13,711 bases of DNA from Lactobacillaceae bacterium UBA639 (GTDB lineage Bacteria; Bacillota; Bacilli; Lactobacillales; Lactobacillaceae), in contig DBOT01000071.1 in the NCBI GenBank assembly GCA_002299975.1, positions 242-13,952 of the forward strand. The letters are read 5' to 3'. Positions within the stretch are counted from its first letter, which is position 1. The number at the start of each line of letters is the position of its first letter. Positions 1 to 9,150 of the stretch are shown here, in pieces. The notes beneath the pieces are model-generated. The model saw only the letters and a program-made list of their open reading frames with translations. It was not told the origin of the DNA and made no database searches. The position numbers and the translations under genes were made by a program.

Positions 1-335
1 TGTCAATGGGGCAGGCCCGGACGATTTTAGGACTGAAGAATAAGCGGCAGTTGACCCAGCTGGCTAACCGGGCGGTGAAGCAAAATCTGACGGTTCGGCA
101 GCTGGAAAAGATCGTTGCCCAGATGAACGGGACCGTCAAAGAGAAGGATCAACATAAGCGGCAACGCAAGCCGGTCTACATTCGGGAGGCCGAGAACCAG
201 CTTCAGAGTAAGTTCGGTACCAAGGTCGCGGTTTCCCAGAGCCGGAAGCACGGCAGTGGAAAAATTGAGATTCCGTATAACTCAAACGATGATCTGACCA
301 GGATCTTAGAACTGCTTGATATTTCACTCGATTAG
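1..335 (+). CDS. parB: Chromosome partitioning protein ParB (Spo0J), C-terminal part
   Basis: Partial gene: the reading frame is open from the first base and ends at TAG 333-335, so the N-terminal CTP-binding and parS-binding parts lie upstream of the window. ParB loads on parS sites near the origin, slides as a CTP-dependent clamp and works with ParA (Soj) and SMC in chromosome segregation. The visible residues match the Spo0J end: a 'MGQARTILGLKNKRQL' stretch (end of the HTH region), a helical 'TVRQLEKIVAQMN' segment, a basic Lys/Arg/Gln linker, then the C-terminal dimerisation domain ('IREAENQLQSKFGTKV', 'GKIEIPYNSNDDLTRILELL'). No parS-like palindrome (TGTTTCACGTGAAACA) was seen in the window. 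Its DUF951 and YchF neighbours support ParB/Spo0J rather than the paralogue Noc. Confidence 0.9.
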   Translation, partial: SMGQARTILGLKNKRQLTQLANRAVKQNLTVRQLEKIVAQMNGTVKEKDQHKRQRKPVYIREAENQLQSKFGTKVAVSQSRKHGSGKIEIPYNSNDDLTRILELLDISLD

Positions 336-346
336 GAGGGATGACA

Positions 347-544
347 ATGGCAAGTTATGATAAGGGCGATATCGTGATGATGAAGAAGGCCCACCCGTGT
401 GGCAGCAACCGCTGGGAAATTACCCGGGTCGGCGCTGACATCAAGATTCAATGTCAGGGCTGTGGCCACGTTGTGATGATGACCCGGCAAAAGTTCGACA
501 AGGGCCTCAAGAAGGTCATTGAAAAAGCCCATCCGGCAGAATAA
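347..544 (+). CDS. DUF951 family small protein (YyzM-like)
   Basis: A 65-residue protein of the DUF951 family, found next to parB and ychF in many Firmicutes; its molecular function is not known to me. The family signature is clear: 'DIVMMKKAHPCGSNRWEI', then 'GADIKIQCQGCGHVVMM'. Cys18, Cys36, Cys39 and His16/His41 could form a small metal site, but that is inference. There are two ATG codons, at 341 and 347. The Shine-Dalgarno AGGAGGG (334-340) ends right at the first ATG, which is too close, and lies 6 nt before the second, so I chose 347. The SD overlaps the parB stop codon, so translation of the two genes is probably coupled. Confidence 0.85.
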   Translation: MASYDKGDIVMMKKAHPCGSNRWEITRVGADIKIQCQGCGHVVMMTRQKFDKGLKKVIEKAHPAE

Positions 545-622
545 ATCCGGATAAAGTGGTCACAAATCAAGTAAGATAGCTTAAAATAAAAAAGATTAAC
601 GAAAAAGGAAAGTGAATTATTC

Positions 623-1720
623 ATGTCATTAACTGCAGGAATTGTCGGCTTGCCAAACGTCGGTAAGTCAACGCTGTTTAACGCAATTACCAAGGCGGGG
701 GCCGAGATGGCCAACTACCCATTTGCCACGATCGACCCAAACGTGGGGATGGTGGAAGTTCCCGACAAGCGTCTTGACCGGATTCAGGAACTGATTCCCG
801 CCAAGAAGATCGTTCCAACGACCTTCGAATTTACTGATATTGCCGGAATCGTCAAGGGGGCCAGCAAGGGTGAAGGACTTGGTAACAAGTTCTTGGAAAA
901 CATTCGGCAGACGGATGCGATCGTTCACGTTGTCCGGGCCTTTGATGATGACGACATCACGACAGTTTCCGGGAAGGTTGACCCGATCGAAGATATCGAC
1001 ACGATTAACCTGGAATTAGTCATGGCAGACCTTGACGCTGTTAACAAGCGTTTGGGTAAGGTTCAACGGGCTGCTAAGGGCCGTGATAAGGATGCCCTGG
1101 CTGAACTGGCCGTTTTGAACAAGATCAAGCCAGTTCTGGAAGACGGTAAGAGTGTCCGGTCCATCGACTTCTCCGATGATGAGAAGAAGATTGTTAAGGG
1201 GCTCTTCCTGTTGACCAGCAAGCCAGTTCTTTACGTTGCCAACATCTCTGAAGACGACATGGCTGATCCTGACAACAGTAAGTACATGGCGGCCATCAAG
1301 GAACACGTCAAGGGTGATGGTGAAGTCATCGGTGTTGCTGCTGCTGCCGAAGAACAAATTGCCGAGATGGATGATGCTGACAAAGCTGACTTCCTGGAAA
1401 TGGAAGGTGTAACGGAACCAGGATTGAACCGGTTGATTCGGGCGGCTTACAAGCTGCTGGGTCTGGAAACCTTCTTCACTGCTGGTGGTCCGGAAACCCG
1501 TGCTTGGACCTTTAAGAAGGGAACTAAGGCCCCTCAAGCTGCCGGGATTATTCACTCTGACTTTGAGCGGGGCTTTATCCGGGCTGAAGTGATGAGCTTT
1601 GACGACCTTGACCAACTGGGCTCTGCTGCGGCAGTCAAGGAAGCCGGGAAGCTGCGGCTTGAAGGTAAGGACTACGTAATGCAAGACGGCGACATTGTTG
1701 AATTCCGCTTCAACGTTTAA
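623..1720 (+). CDS. ychF: Redox-regulated ATPase YchF (Obg-like, TRAFAC class)
   Basis: A 365-residue member of the YchF/OLA1 family, full length for the group. These are TRAFAC NTPases that prefer ATP, bind ribosomes and are linked to stress and translation control. Visible motifs are the P-loop GLPNVGKS (9-16), switch/Walker B region 'TDIAGIVKGASKGEGLGNKF' (71-90), and 'NISE' (207-210) in place of the NKxD guanine motif, which explains the ATP preference. A helical insertion follows at about 120-165, and a C-terminal TGS domain spans about 281-364 ('AWTFKKGTKAPQAAGIIHSDFERGFIRAEV'). An AAAGGA Shine-Dalgarno lies about 13 nt before the ATG. No clear own promoter was found in the 78-nt gap after DUF951, so read-through from parB is likely. 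Confidence 0.96.
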   Translation: MSLTAGIVGLPNVGKSTLFNAITKAGAEMANYPFATIDPNVGMVEVPDKRLDRIQELIPAKKIVPTTFEFTDIAGIVKGASKGEGLGNKFLENIRQTDAIVHVVRAFDDDDITTVSGKVDPIEDIDTINLELVMADLDAVNKRLGKVQRAAKGRDKDALAELAVLNKIKPVLEDGKSVRSIDFSDDEKKIVKGLFLLTSKPVLYVANISEDDMADPDNSKYMAAIKEHVKGDGEVIGVAAAAEEQIAEMDDADKADFLEMEGVTEPGLNRLIRAAYKLLGLETFFTAGGPETRAWTFKKGTKAPQAAGIIHSDFERGFIRAEVMSFDDLDQLGSAAAVKEAGKLRLEGKDYVMQDGDIVEFRFNV

Positions 1721-1744
1721 TGCACCACAGAGAGGAGTTTATTC

Positions 1745-2521
1745 GTGAGCGAAGAACAAGAGCGCAATCAGGCGCGGAATGCAGCGGCGGGCCAACGGCA
1801 AAAAGAACATGCTAAGGCCCAGCGGCAAGCACAGGGGAACGCGTTTGAGCAGTACCATTTGACGCGTAAAAATGAAGAATTTATGTACCAGCTGAACAAG
1901 CAGTTGGACCGGCAGGGCGTTGAAAGTGATAAAAAGCCTGAAATGCTCCAAGAGACGGCCCAACAGCTAGCTGCTGGGCAGAAGAAGGGTAAGACAGCTA
2001 AGGCCCTCTTTGGTACACCAACTGAATATGCCAAAGAATTAAAGAATCCTAAGAAGACACCAGAACACATGACTAAGCGGTCAATCTGGCTGTTAGCAAT
2101 TGATAATGCTTTGATCTTCTTAAGTATTTTTACCTTCATGTTTGGCCTGATGTTCTGGCTGTCACCACTGGCCATGCACAGTAGCCGGGCCGGAAGCAGT
2201 GGGATCACGGCTATCCTGCTGGTTGCCATCCTCGGTGGGGTGCTGTTTGGCTACGTGGCTATGCAATTGCAGCCAACGAAGAATAAGGATGGCAAGTGGG
2301 TTCAAACCAAGCCAATGTGGTTCCGGGTATTGACCGTGGCCTTTGGACTGGTGGCCTGGTTGGCAGTCTACATGCTGGCATCGTTGTTACCGAACGTGGT
2401 TAACCCGCGGCTCAACCAGTGGGGTTACCTGGCAATTGCCGTGGTTACCTTTGTCGGTGATATTTACTACCGGCGTCGTTACCACATCACTGGAAGCTTC
2501 TACGGCAACCGACGTCGTTAA
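1745..2521 (+). CDS. DUF1129 family membrane protein
   Basis: A 258-residue integral membrane protein of the DUF1129 family; function unknown. The first ~110 residues are hydrophilic, rich in Gln, Lys, Arg and Ala, and probably cytosolic. They are followed by the family's 'LFGTPTEYAKELKNPKK' motif (89-104). Four predicted TM segments follow at about 114-139, 153-174, 193-215 and 226-242, and the tail is strongly basic ('GNRRR'). The start is GTG 1745, supported by AGAGGAG at 1731-1737 with 7-nt spacing. Only 24 nt separate it from ychF, so the two are probably cotranscribed, and a strong terminator follows. In lactobacilli this gene often sits near parB-ychF-guaB (from memory). Confidence 0.85.
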   Translation: MSEEQERNQARNAAAGQRQKEHAKAQRQAQGNAFEQYHLTRKNEEFMYQLNKQLDRQGVESDKKPEMLQETAQQLAAGQKKGKTAKALFGTPTEYAKELKNPKKTPEHMTKRSIWLLAIDNALIFLSIFTFMFGLMFWLSPLAMHSSRAGSSGITAILLVAILGGVLFGYVAMQLQPTKNKDGKWVQTKPMWFRVLTVAFGLVAWLAVYMLASLLPNVVNPRLNQWGYLAIAVVTFVGDIYYRRRYHITGSFYGNRRR

Positions 2522-2531
2522 TTCAGTCTAT

Positions 2532-2567
2532 AAAAAGATGCGGAGAATTTTCTCCGCATCTTTTTTT
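2532..2567 (+). terminator. Intrinsic terminator after the DUF1129 gene
   Basis: A perfect 10-bp GC-rich stem (GATGCGGAGA, 2537-2546, with 2551-2560) and a 4-nt loop, followed by a run of T. A-tracts before the stem pair with the T-tract and could make it work on both strands. It isolates the parB-ychF unit from the deo operon. Confidence 0.93.
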
Positions 2568-2657
2568 GTTACTTAAATTCATGGCTGAGCAATTAAATAT
2601 TAATAATTTATGATAATTTTGATGAACTTATCTTAATTAATTTAGCAAACAAATAAA

Positions 2658-2694
2658 ATGGTCAAATGTTCAAAAAAGATATGGACAAATGTGC
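2658..2694 (+). promoter_or_regulatory. Imperfect direct repeats, probable DeoR operator
   Basis: ATGGTCAAATGTTC (2658-2671) and ATGGACAAATGTGC (2681-2694) match at 12 of 14 positions and start 23 bp apart, about two helical turns. The second copy covers the predicted -35 hexamer of the deoC promoter. The 8-mer GTCAAATG in copy 1 recurs exactly at 2720-2727, just past the predicted start site. A repressor bound here would block RNA polymerase, and the obvious candidate is the DeoR encoded at the end of the cluster. The repeat is seen in the sequence; its assignment to DeoR is inference. Confidence 0.55.
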
Positions 2695-2710
2695 GGGAGA
2701 TTGTTAAACT
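2682..2710 (+). promoter_or_regulatory. deo operon promoter
   Basis: -35 TGGACA (2682-2687, 5 of 6 to TTGACA), a 17-bp spacer, then -10 TAAACT (2705-2710, 4 of 6) preceded by an extended -10 TG at 2702-2703. The predicted start is near 2717, giving a leader of about 46 nt before deoC. It is the only good promoter in the A/T-rich 240-bp gap after the upstream terminator. Confidence 0.75.
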
Positions 2711-2724
2711 ATAAACGTAGTCAA

Positions 2725-2740
2725 ATGAAAACGCATACAT
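2725..2740 (+). promoter_or_regulatory. Catabolite-responsive element (cre) for CcpA
   Basis: ATGAAAACGCATACAT matches every position of the consensus WTGNAARCGNWWWCAW. It lies about 8-23 nt downstream of the predicted deo start site, a position where CcpA blocks initiation or early elongation. B. subtilis also places its deoxyribonucleoside genes (dra-nupC-pdp) under both DeoR and CcpA, so dual control here agrees with known biology. Binding itself is inferred. Confidence 0.8.
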
Positions 2741-2762
2741 ATTTTCAAAGGAGATTTCAACT

Positions 2763-3440
2763 ATGAAGTTAACACAAGCACAATTAGCCAAGTACATGGA
2801 CCACACGATGCTTAAGCCTGAGGCCACTGCCGAAATGATCGATAAGACCGTTGCCGAGGCACGGAAGTACAACACTGCTTCTGTCTGCATCAATCCGTAC
2901 TGGGTTAAGCGGGTTCATGAGGGTCTCGCAGGAACTGACATTAACACCTGTACCGTAATCGGCTTCCCTCTGGGGGCAACCTCAACGGCAAGCAAGGTCT
3001 TCGAAACCAAGCAGGCCATTGAAGATGGTGCCGATGAGATCGATATGGTCATCAACATCGGTGAGCTGAAGGGCGGCAATGACCAAGCGGTTGAAGATGA
3101 TATCCGTGCCGTTGCCGAAGCTACCCACGAGAAGGGCAAGCTCCTGAAGGTAATTATTGAAAACTGCCTGCTGACGGACGAAGAAAAGACCCGGGCAAGC
3201 AAGCTGACCGTTAAGGGTGGTGCTGACTTCGTTAAGACTTCTACTGGATTCTCAACTTCTGGTGCCAAGGTTGAAGACGTCAAGTTGATGCGTGAGGCTG
3301 TTGGCCCAGACTTCAAGATCAAAGCTGCCGGTGGTATCCACAGCCTGGCTGAGGCCTACGCCATGATTGAGGCCGGCGCTAACCGGTTGGGTGTTTCCGC
3401 ATCCGTTAAGATCCTGGAGGAAGCTGCTAAGCAAGACTAA
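2763..3440 (+). CDS. deoC: Deoxyribose-phosphate aldolase
   Basis: A 225-residue class I aldolase (DERA), a TIM barrel that cleaves 2-deoxyribose-5-phosphate to acetaldehyde and glyceraldehyde-3-phosphate. It is the last step of deoxynucleoside catabolism and feeds glycolysis. The Schiff-base lysine is K158 in '[12 protein letters not shown]'. The proton-relay residues are D94 ('DEIDMVIN') and K187 ('KIKAAGGI'). The N-terminal '[10 protein letters not shown]' and the 'CTVIGFPLG' strand are typical, and the length is normal for the short Gram-positive form. The ATG is preceded by AAAGGAG (2747-2753). As the first gene of deoC-deoB-pdp-deoD it is directly behind the promoter and cre site. The following gene begins 49 nt later with no terminator. 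Confidence 0.97.
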   Translation: MKLTQAQLAKYMDHTMLKPEATAEMIDKTVAEARKYNTASVCINPYWVKRVHEGLAGTDINTCTVIGFPLGATSTASKVFETKQAIEDGADEIDMVINIGELKGGNDQAVEDDIRAVAEATHEKGKLLKVIIENCLLTDEEKTRASKLTVKGGADFVKTSTGFSTSGAKVEDVKLMREAVGPDFKIKAAGGIHSLAEAYAMIEAGANRLGVSASVKILEEAAKQD

Positions 3441-3489
3441 GCAGACCACAATTTTTAGCTAACAAAATTTTCAAGATGGAGGGGTTAAC

Positions 3490-4683
3490 ATGTCATATAA
3501 ACGTGTATTTGTAATTGTAATGGACTCAGTTGGTACTGGTGCTGCACACGATGCCGATAAGTTTGACGACCTCGGTTCAGATACCCTTGGTCACGTTGGT
3601 GAATTTTACAAGGGCGACCTGAAATTGCCTAACCTGGGCAAGATGGGTATTAGCAACCTCCGTGATACGCCAATTGAAGGTGTTCCAGTCGCTGACCCAG
3701 CAATCGGTGACTACGGCAAGATGGAAGAAATCTCTGCCGGTAAGGACAGTATGGATGGTCACTGGGAAATGATGGGACTGCCAGTTACTAAGCCACTGTC
3801 AACCTTCCCAAACGGCTTTCCACAGGAAATTGTCGACAAGCTGGAAAAGTTCTCCGGTCGGAAGGTGATCGTTAACAAGCCATACTCCGGAACTGAAGTT
3901 ATTCACGATTACGGTGAACGGCAGATGAAGACCGGGGAACTGATCCTCTACACTTCTGGTGACTCCGTAATGCAGATTGCGGCCCACGAAGATGTTATTC
4001 CAGTCAAGGAATTGTACAAGATCTGTGAATACGCTCGGACACTTGTTAACGGCCCTGAATACACCGTTGGACGGATCATTGCCCGGCCATACGTCGGCCC
4101 TGACAAGGACCACTTCACCCGGACTGCTAACCGGCACGACTTCAGCCTGAAGCCAATTGGCAAAACCGATATGGACCGGCTCCGTGAGGCTGGTTATGAC
4201 GTTATCGGTGTTGGTAAGATCAACGATATCTTCTCTGGTCAGGGAATCGACCGTGGTTACCACAACGAGAGCAACATGGATGGAATGGACCACGTTGACG
4301 AAGTGATGAAGCAAGACTTCACCGGTTTCTGCTTCACCAACCTGGTGGACTTCGATGCTATGTACGGTCACCGGCGTAATCCAAAGGGCTTCGGTCAAGC
4401 GCTGATGGACTTCGATAAGCGCCTGGGAACGGTCCTCAAAGAGATGAAGCCGGACGACTTGCTGATGATCACCGCTGACCACGGTAACGACCCTGGCTTC
4501 CGGGGAACCGACCACACGCGTGAAAACGTGCCATTGCTGGTCTACTCCCCATCGATGAACAAGTCTAATCAATCACTAGGCCTGCGGAAGACCTTCTCTG
4601 ACTTAGGGGCAACGATTCTGGAAAACTTCAACGTTGACTCCGTCCGGGGAACCAGTTTCTACAAGGAAATTAGCAACGACTAA
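3490..4683 (+). CDS. deoB: Phosphopentomutase
   Basis: A 397-residue Mn-dependent enzyme of the alkaline phosphatase superfamily that interconverts (deoxy)ribose-1-phosphate and the 5-phosphate, linking the phosphorylases to DeoC. By alignment from memory with the B. cereus enzyme, the metal ligands are D12, D289, H294, D330, H331 and H342 ('VMDSVGTG', 'VDFDAMYGH', 'TADHGND', 'DHTREN'). The residue phosphorylated in catalysis, Thr85 in B. cereus within 'GKDTMTGHWE', aligns with Ser87 here ('[10 protein letters not shown]'), and the second Thr is Asp89. A serine can still carry the phosphate, so the enzyme is probably active. The Shine-Dalgarno GGAGGGG (3479-3485) precedes the ATG. The length is full. 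Confidence 0.97.
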   Translation: MSYKRVFVIVMDSVGTGAAHDADKFDDLGSDTLGHVGEFYKGDLKLPNLGKMGISNLRDTPIEGVPVADPAIGDYGKMEEISAGKDSMDGHWEMMGLPVTKPLSTFPNGFPQEIVDKLEKFSGRKVIVNKPYSGTEVIHDYGERQMKTGELILYTSGDSVMQIAAHEDVIPVKELYKICEYARTLVNGPEYTVGRIIARPYVGPDKDHFTRTANRHDFSLKPIGKTDMDRLREAGYDVIGVGKINDIFSGQGIDRGYHNESNMDGMDHVDEVMKQDFTGFCFTNLVDFDAMYGHRRNPKGFGQALMDFDKRLGTVLKEMKPDDLLMITADHGNDPGFRGTDHTRENVPLLVYSPSMNKSNQSLGLRKTFSDLGATILENFNVDSVRGTSFYKEISND

Positions 4684-4711
4684 CAACGGTTAAACGAGAG
4701 GAGCGATTGCG

Positions 4712-6010
4712 ATGCGGATGGTTGACATCATCGACACCAAGCGAAATGGTGGGACCCTGAGTGATGAACAATTGCAGTTCTTCGTGGATGGGGTGGTTGA
4801 CGGTAGTATTCCTGACTACCAGATCAGCGCCCTCCTGATGGCGATCTACTTTCAGGGGATGACCAGCAGTGAGCAGACCAGCCTGACCATGAAAATGATG
4901 CATTCTGGGGAACGCCTCGACCTCCATCAGATTCCAGGAATCAAGGTTGATAAACACTCTACCGGTGGGGTCGGTGATAAGGTCAGCCTGCCGCTTGCCG
5001 CAATGGTGGCCGCTACGGGGATTCCAGTTCCTATGATTTCGGGACGGGGCCTCGGTCACACCGGGGGTACGTTGGATAAGCTGGAGGCTATTCCGGGCTT
5101 TCGCGTGGAACTGAGTGAACAGGAATTCATTAACCAGGTTGCCAAGGAGAAGTTGGCAATCGTTGGGGCTACCGGGGAAGTTGCCCCGGCTGACAAGAAG
5201 ATCTATGGCCTGCGGGATGTTACAGACACAGTAGACTCCATTCCATTGATTGCCAGTTCGATCATGAGTAAGAAGATTGCTTCGGGCACGGACGCCCTGG
5301 TAATTGACGTCAAGACCGGGGCGGGAGCCTTCATGAAGACCCTCGATCAGTCCCGGGACCTCGCCCATGCCCTGGTTGATATTGGCAAGCAGGCTGGTTT
5401 GCAGTGCATGGCCGTAATTTCCGACATGAATCAACCACTGGGTAACAAGATCGGGAACGCCCTGGAAATTGAGGAATCCATTGATGTCCTAAAGGGGAAG
5501 GGACCAGTGGACTTAACTGAATTAGTTTTGACCCTCGGTAGCTACATGGTAGTGATGGGTGGCAAAGCCAAGACACCAGACCAAGCCCGGCAACTACTTG
5601 AGCAAACAATCACTGATGGAACGGCCTACGACCGCTTCAAGGCGATGGTGGTTGCTCAAGGTGGTGACCCGCGGGTGATGGATGACTACCAGGTCATGCC
5701 ACAGGCAAAGTATCAGATTCCATACCTTGCTAAACGTGCCGGGGTGGTCACTAAGCTGACGGCCGATGAGATCGGTACTGCCAGTATGCTCCTCGGTGGG
5801 GGCCGGCAGAAAGCTGATGACCAACTGGATTACAGCGTGGGAATCGAACTCCACCACAAGCTCGGCGATCGTGTCGAGGAAGGTGAACCATTGCTGACGA
5901 TTTACAGCAACCGTCAGGAGATCAAAGATGTTGAGCAGCTCTTAGACGAGAGTATCGAAATCAGTGACCATGGTGAGCAACCAACACTGATTCATGAAAT
6001 CATTGAATAA
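4712..6010 (+). CDS. pdp: Pyrimidine-nucleoside phosphorylase
   Basis: A 432-residue member of the thymidine/pyrimidine nucleoside phosphorylase family. It splits thymidine, deoxyuridine or uridine with phosphate to the base and (deoxy)ribose-1-phosphate. The phosphate-binding motif is '[10 protein letters not shown]' (81-90) and the family signature is '[16 protein letters not shown]' (110-125). The '[19 protein letters not shown]' segment and '[11 protein letters not shown]' are also typical. The length and Gram-positive setting favour Pdp, which accepts both uridine and thymidine, over the stricter enterobacterial DeoA, though sequence reading alone cannot fix specificity. GAGAGGAG (4696-4703) lies 8 nt before ATG 4712; a second in-frame ATG at 4718 is spaced less well. 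It is 28 nt after deoB and 17 nt before deoD. Confidence 0.93.
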   Translation: MRMVDIIDTKRNGGTLSDEQLQFFVDGVVDGSIPDYQISALLMAIYFQGMTSSEQTSLTMKMMHSGERLDLHQIPGIKVDKHSTGGVGDKVSLPLAAMVAATGIPVPMISGRGLGHTGGTLDKLEAIPGFRVELSEQEFINQVAKEKLAIVGATGEVAPADKKIYGLRDVTDTVDSIPLIASSIMSKKIASGTDALVIDVKTGAGAFMKTLDQSRDLAHALVDIGKQAGLQCMAVISDMNQPLGNKIGNALEIEESIDVLKGKGPVDLTELVLTLGSYMVVMGGKAKTPDQARQLLEQTITDGTAYDRFKAMVVAQGGDPRVMDDYQVMPQAKYQIPYLAKRAGVVTKLTADEIGTASMLLGGGRQKADDQLDYSVGIELHHKLGDRVEEGEPLLTIYSNRQEIKDVEQLLDESIEISDHGEQPTLIHEIIE

Positions 6011-6027
6011 CTTGAGGAGGAACAAAA

Positions 6028-6738
6028 ATGAGTACACATATTGGTGCCAAGATGGGCGATTACGCAGACGTAGTATTACTTCCAGGTGACCCGCTGCGGG
6101 CAAAGTACATTGCGGAAAACTTCCTGGACAATGTTAAGCAGGTTAACTCCGTTCGGAACGCCTTTGGCTACACTGGTGAATACAAGGGACACCGGGTATC
6201 CGTTCAGGGTTCTGGAATGGGGATCCCATCAATGTCCATCTACATTAACGAACTAGTTCAGTTCTTTGGTGTTAAGACCATCATCCGGGTTGGTTCCTGT
6301 GGAGCCATTGCCCCTGATGTTCACCTGCGGGACGTCATCCTCGCCCAGGGTTCCTCCACAGACTCAGCGGTAACGATGAACACTTTCGGCCCAGGCTTCC
6401 ATTACGCACCGCTGGCCGACTTCAAACTGCTGGACACGGCCTACCATGTTGCCGAAAAACTGGGGATCAATACGAAGGTGGGGGACATCTTCGCCGCTGA
6501 TCGTTTCTACAACGATGAGTTGGACATGAAGAAGCTCCGTGATTACGGGATCCTCGGGACTGAAATGGAGTCTGCTGGTCTGTACCTACTGGCCGCTAAG
6601 CTGCATTTCCGGGCCCTCTCCGTCCTGACCGTCAGTGATCTGATCTTTGGTGACGAGAAGACTACGGCAGAGGAACGGGAGAAGACGTTCAACGACATGA
6701 TTAACATCTCGCTGGAGACGGCAATCGCGGACAAGTAA
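6028..6738 (+). CDS. deoD: Purine-nucleoside phosphorylase, DeoD type
   Basis: A 236-residue hexameric-type purine nucleoside phosphorylase that releases adenine, guanine or hypoxanthine from (deoxy)nucleosides and yields (deoxy)ribose-1-phosphate for DeoB. The residues known from E. coli DeoD fall at the same numbers: H4, G20, R24, R43, R87, S90, the E179-M180-E181 ribose contact and the catalytic D204 ('[10 protein letters not shown]'). The PNP/UDP family signature '[20 protein letters not shown]' begins at residue 61. The Shine-Dalgarno GAGGAGGA (6013-6020) is strong. It is the last catabolic gene; a hairpin follows before deoR. Confidence 0.97.
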   Translation: MSTHIGAKMGDYADVVLLPGDPLRAKYIAENFLDNVKQVNSVRNAFGYTGEYKGHRVSVQGSGMGIPSMSIYINELVQFFGVKTIIRVGSCGAIAPDVHLRDVILAQGSSTDSAVTMNTFGPGFHYAPLADFKLLDTAYHVAEKLGINTKVGDIFAADRFYNDELDMKKLRDYGILGTEMESAGLYLLAAKLHFRALSVLTVSDLIFGDEKTTAEEREKTFNDMINISLETAIADK

Positions 6739-6790
6739 TGTTCCGGTTTGAATATTATTGACCAATCAGTTAGAATTTAACAAAACAGAG

Positions 6791-6835
6791 AACAAGGGCC
6801 TGGCACGGAAATCCTGTGACGGTTCCCTTGTTTTT
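6791..6835 (+). terminator. Hairpin with T-run between deoD and deoR
   Basis: AACAAGGG (6791-6798) pairs with CCCTTGTT (6825-6832), with a smaller imperfect stem inside, and the 3' arm runs into a T-tract (6831-6835). It fits an intrinsic terminator for the four catabolic genes. Because the deoR ribosome binding site follows within about 10 nt and no good promoter is visible between them, deoR is probably expressed by partial read-through, so this may act as an attenuating terminator. The stem is interrupted, so termination may be incomplete. Confidence 0.6.
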
Positions 6836-6856
6836 GTATATAAGGGAGGACAAAAA

Positions 6857-7798
6857 ATGGATGGTGAAAATAAGCGAATAGCCCTGGCCCTCAAGGTAGC
6901 GACTCTCTACTACCGGGACGGTTTCAACCAGCAGGAGATTGCCAGTGAACTGGGCATCTCCCGGGCGACCGTTTCCCGCCTACTGCAGTACGGTCGCGAT
7001 AAGGGCCTGGTAACAATCAAGATCCACAACCCCCTCGCTCCATTGCACCAGTTGCAGACGGAATTATTGGCTAAGTATCCAAGCCTCAAGCAGGCAATCA
7101 TTGTGCCAGGGAAGGACAATCCTTTGGAAGAGGTCGGGGTCGCCGGTGCCCGTTACATTGAAACAATCGTCAAGGACAATGACATCGTTGGCCTGGGCTG
7201 GGGGCGGACGGTTTATCAGGTGGCCCTCCACATCACTCCTAAGGATGTCTCCGGGATCAAGGTTGTCCAGATGAAAGGATCGATGGCTAACACCGAGACT
7301 CGCAACTATGCCTTCGAGACGGTCAACACCTTTGCGGGGGCCTTCAATACCCTGCCACAATATCTGCCAGTGCCGGTCATCTTTGACCATGCCCAAACCA
7401 AGGAACTGGTAGCTAACGATACCCACATCAAGTACATCCTCAAGCTGGGGCAGCAGGCCGATATTGCGATATTTACGGTCGGGACGGTTCGTGATTCCGC
7501 CATGCTGTTTAAGCTGGGTTACTTCACTAAAGAGGAGCAGAAGACTCTTCAACAAGAGGCGGTGGGGGATATCTTCTCCCGGTTCATCGATGCCAAGGGC
7601 CAGATTGTGAACAAAGACATCAACGAGCGGACGATTGGGATCCATCTTGATGAATTAAAGAAGAAAAAGCATAGTATCCTGGTGGCAGCCAATGTTACTA
7701 AAGTTCCGGCAATTCACGGCGCGTTGGTGGCAGGATATGCCAATACCCTGGTGATTGACCAGGAAAGTGCGAACGATCTCCTGGAGTTTTCTCGATAA
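6857..7798 (+). CDS. deoR: Deoxyribonucleoside regulator DeoR (SorC family)
   Basis: A 313-residue transcriptional repressor of the SorC/CggR family, equal in length to B. subtilis DeoR and very like it throughout as I recall that sequence. An N-terminal HTH spans about 24-45 ('NQQEIASELGISRATVSRLLQYG'). The sugar-binding effector domain follows, with 'IVGLGWGRTVYQVA', 'YLPVPVIFDHA', 'FTVGTVRD', 'AVGDIFSRFIDAKG' and 'RTIGIHLDEL'. Deoxyribose-5-phosphate is the known inducer of the B. subtilis protein. An in-frame ATG exists at 6758, but it would run through the terminator hairpin and lacks an SD; GGGAGG (6844-6849) places the start at 6857. The likely target is the deo promoter at the head of this cluster. 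Confidence 0.92.
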   Translation: MDGENKRIALALKVATLYYRDGFNQQEIASELGISRATVSRLLQYGRDKGLVTIKIHNPLAPLHQLQTELLAKYPSLKQAIIVPGKDNPLEEVGVAGARYIETIVKDNDIVGLGWGRTVYQVALHITPKDVSGIKVVQMKGSMANTETRNYAFETVNTFAGAFNTLPQYLPVPVIFDHAQTKELVANDTHIKYILKLGQQADIAIFTVGTVRDSAMLFKLGYFTKEEQKTLQQEAVGDIFSRFIDAKGQIVNKDINERTIGIHLDELKKKKHSILVAANVTKVPAIHGALVAGYANTLVIDQESANDLLEFSR

Positions 7799-7814
7799 TT
7801 TTAACATTTTGCTA

Positions 7815-7843
7815 TTGACCTCAGCGCCAATTCCTAGTAGAGT
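7815..7843 (+). promoter_or_regulatory. guaB promoter
   Basis: -35 TTGACC (7815-7820), a 17-bp spacer, then -10 TAGAGT (7838-7843, 4 of 6). The predicted start is near 7850, so the leader is only about 29 nt, too short for a purine riboswitch; no PurR box was recognised. The 7-mer TTGACCT occurs at 7815-7821 and again at 7843-7849, overlapping the end of the -10; whether the repeat matters is unknown. Confidence 0.6.
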
Positions 7844-7875
7844 TGACCTAATCAAAAACTAAGGAGCGTGTTTGA

Positions 7876-9021
<1,146 letters not shown>

Positions 9022-9093
9022 TCATTAAGTTGATTTTCTATCAGGGACTGTGACTTAAGTCTGTTATGTAGATCAAAAGTCAACAGCGCGGTA

Positions 9094-9145
9094 CACAAAT
9101 GGCCTCAAGCATTCGGGAAACCCGAACGTTTGAGGCCTATTTGTG
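9094..9145 (+). repeat. Long hairpin downstream of guaB, possible intergenic repeat
   Basis: A nearly continuous stem of about 24 bp: CACAAAT (9094-9100) with ATTTGTG (9139-9145), GGCCTCAA (9101-9108) with TTGAGGCC (9130-9137), and TTCGGG (9112-9117) with CCCGAA (9121-9126). It is closed by an AAA loop with one A-C mismatch, one G-T wobble and one bulged base. No T-run follows, so it is not itself a terminator. Together with the next hairpin it forms a compact palindromic unit of about 105 nt, like the small intergenic palindromic repeats of Lactobacillales. Copy number cannot be judged from one window. Confidence 0.65.
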
Positions 9146-9150
9146 CTCGC

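Noticed and set aside
545..622. Separate ychF promoter (TGGTCA at 557-562 and TAAAAT at 582-587)
   Set aside because: The 19-bp spacing and the A/T-rich background make it unconvincing.
1016..1684. Long minus-strand open frame of 222 codons opposite ychF
   Set aside because: It is a shadow of the ychF coding frame, with no ribosome binding site and no recognisable domain; ychF itself is unmistakable.
3799..4572. Minus-strand open frame of 257 codons opposite deoB
   Set aside because: Antisense shadow of deoB; the predicted protein has no motif and no SD.
6814..6842. Possible promoter for deoR (TATATA at 6837-6842)
   Set aside because: The matching -35 (CTGTGA) is poor and lies in the hairpin, and the start would fall within the Shine-Dalgarno sequence.
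6758..6856. N-terminal extension of DeoR by 33 residues from the ATG at 6758
   Set aside because: It has no Shine-Dalgarno, reads through the terminator hairpin, and would make the protein longer than the family; GGGAGG before 6857 gives the normal 313 residues.
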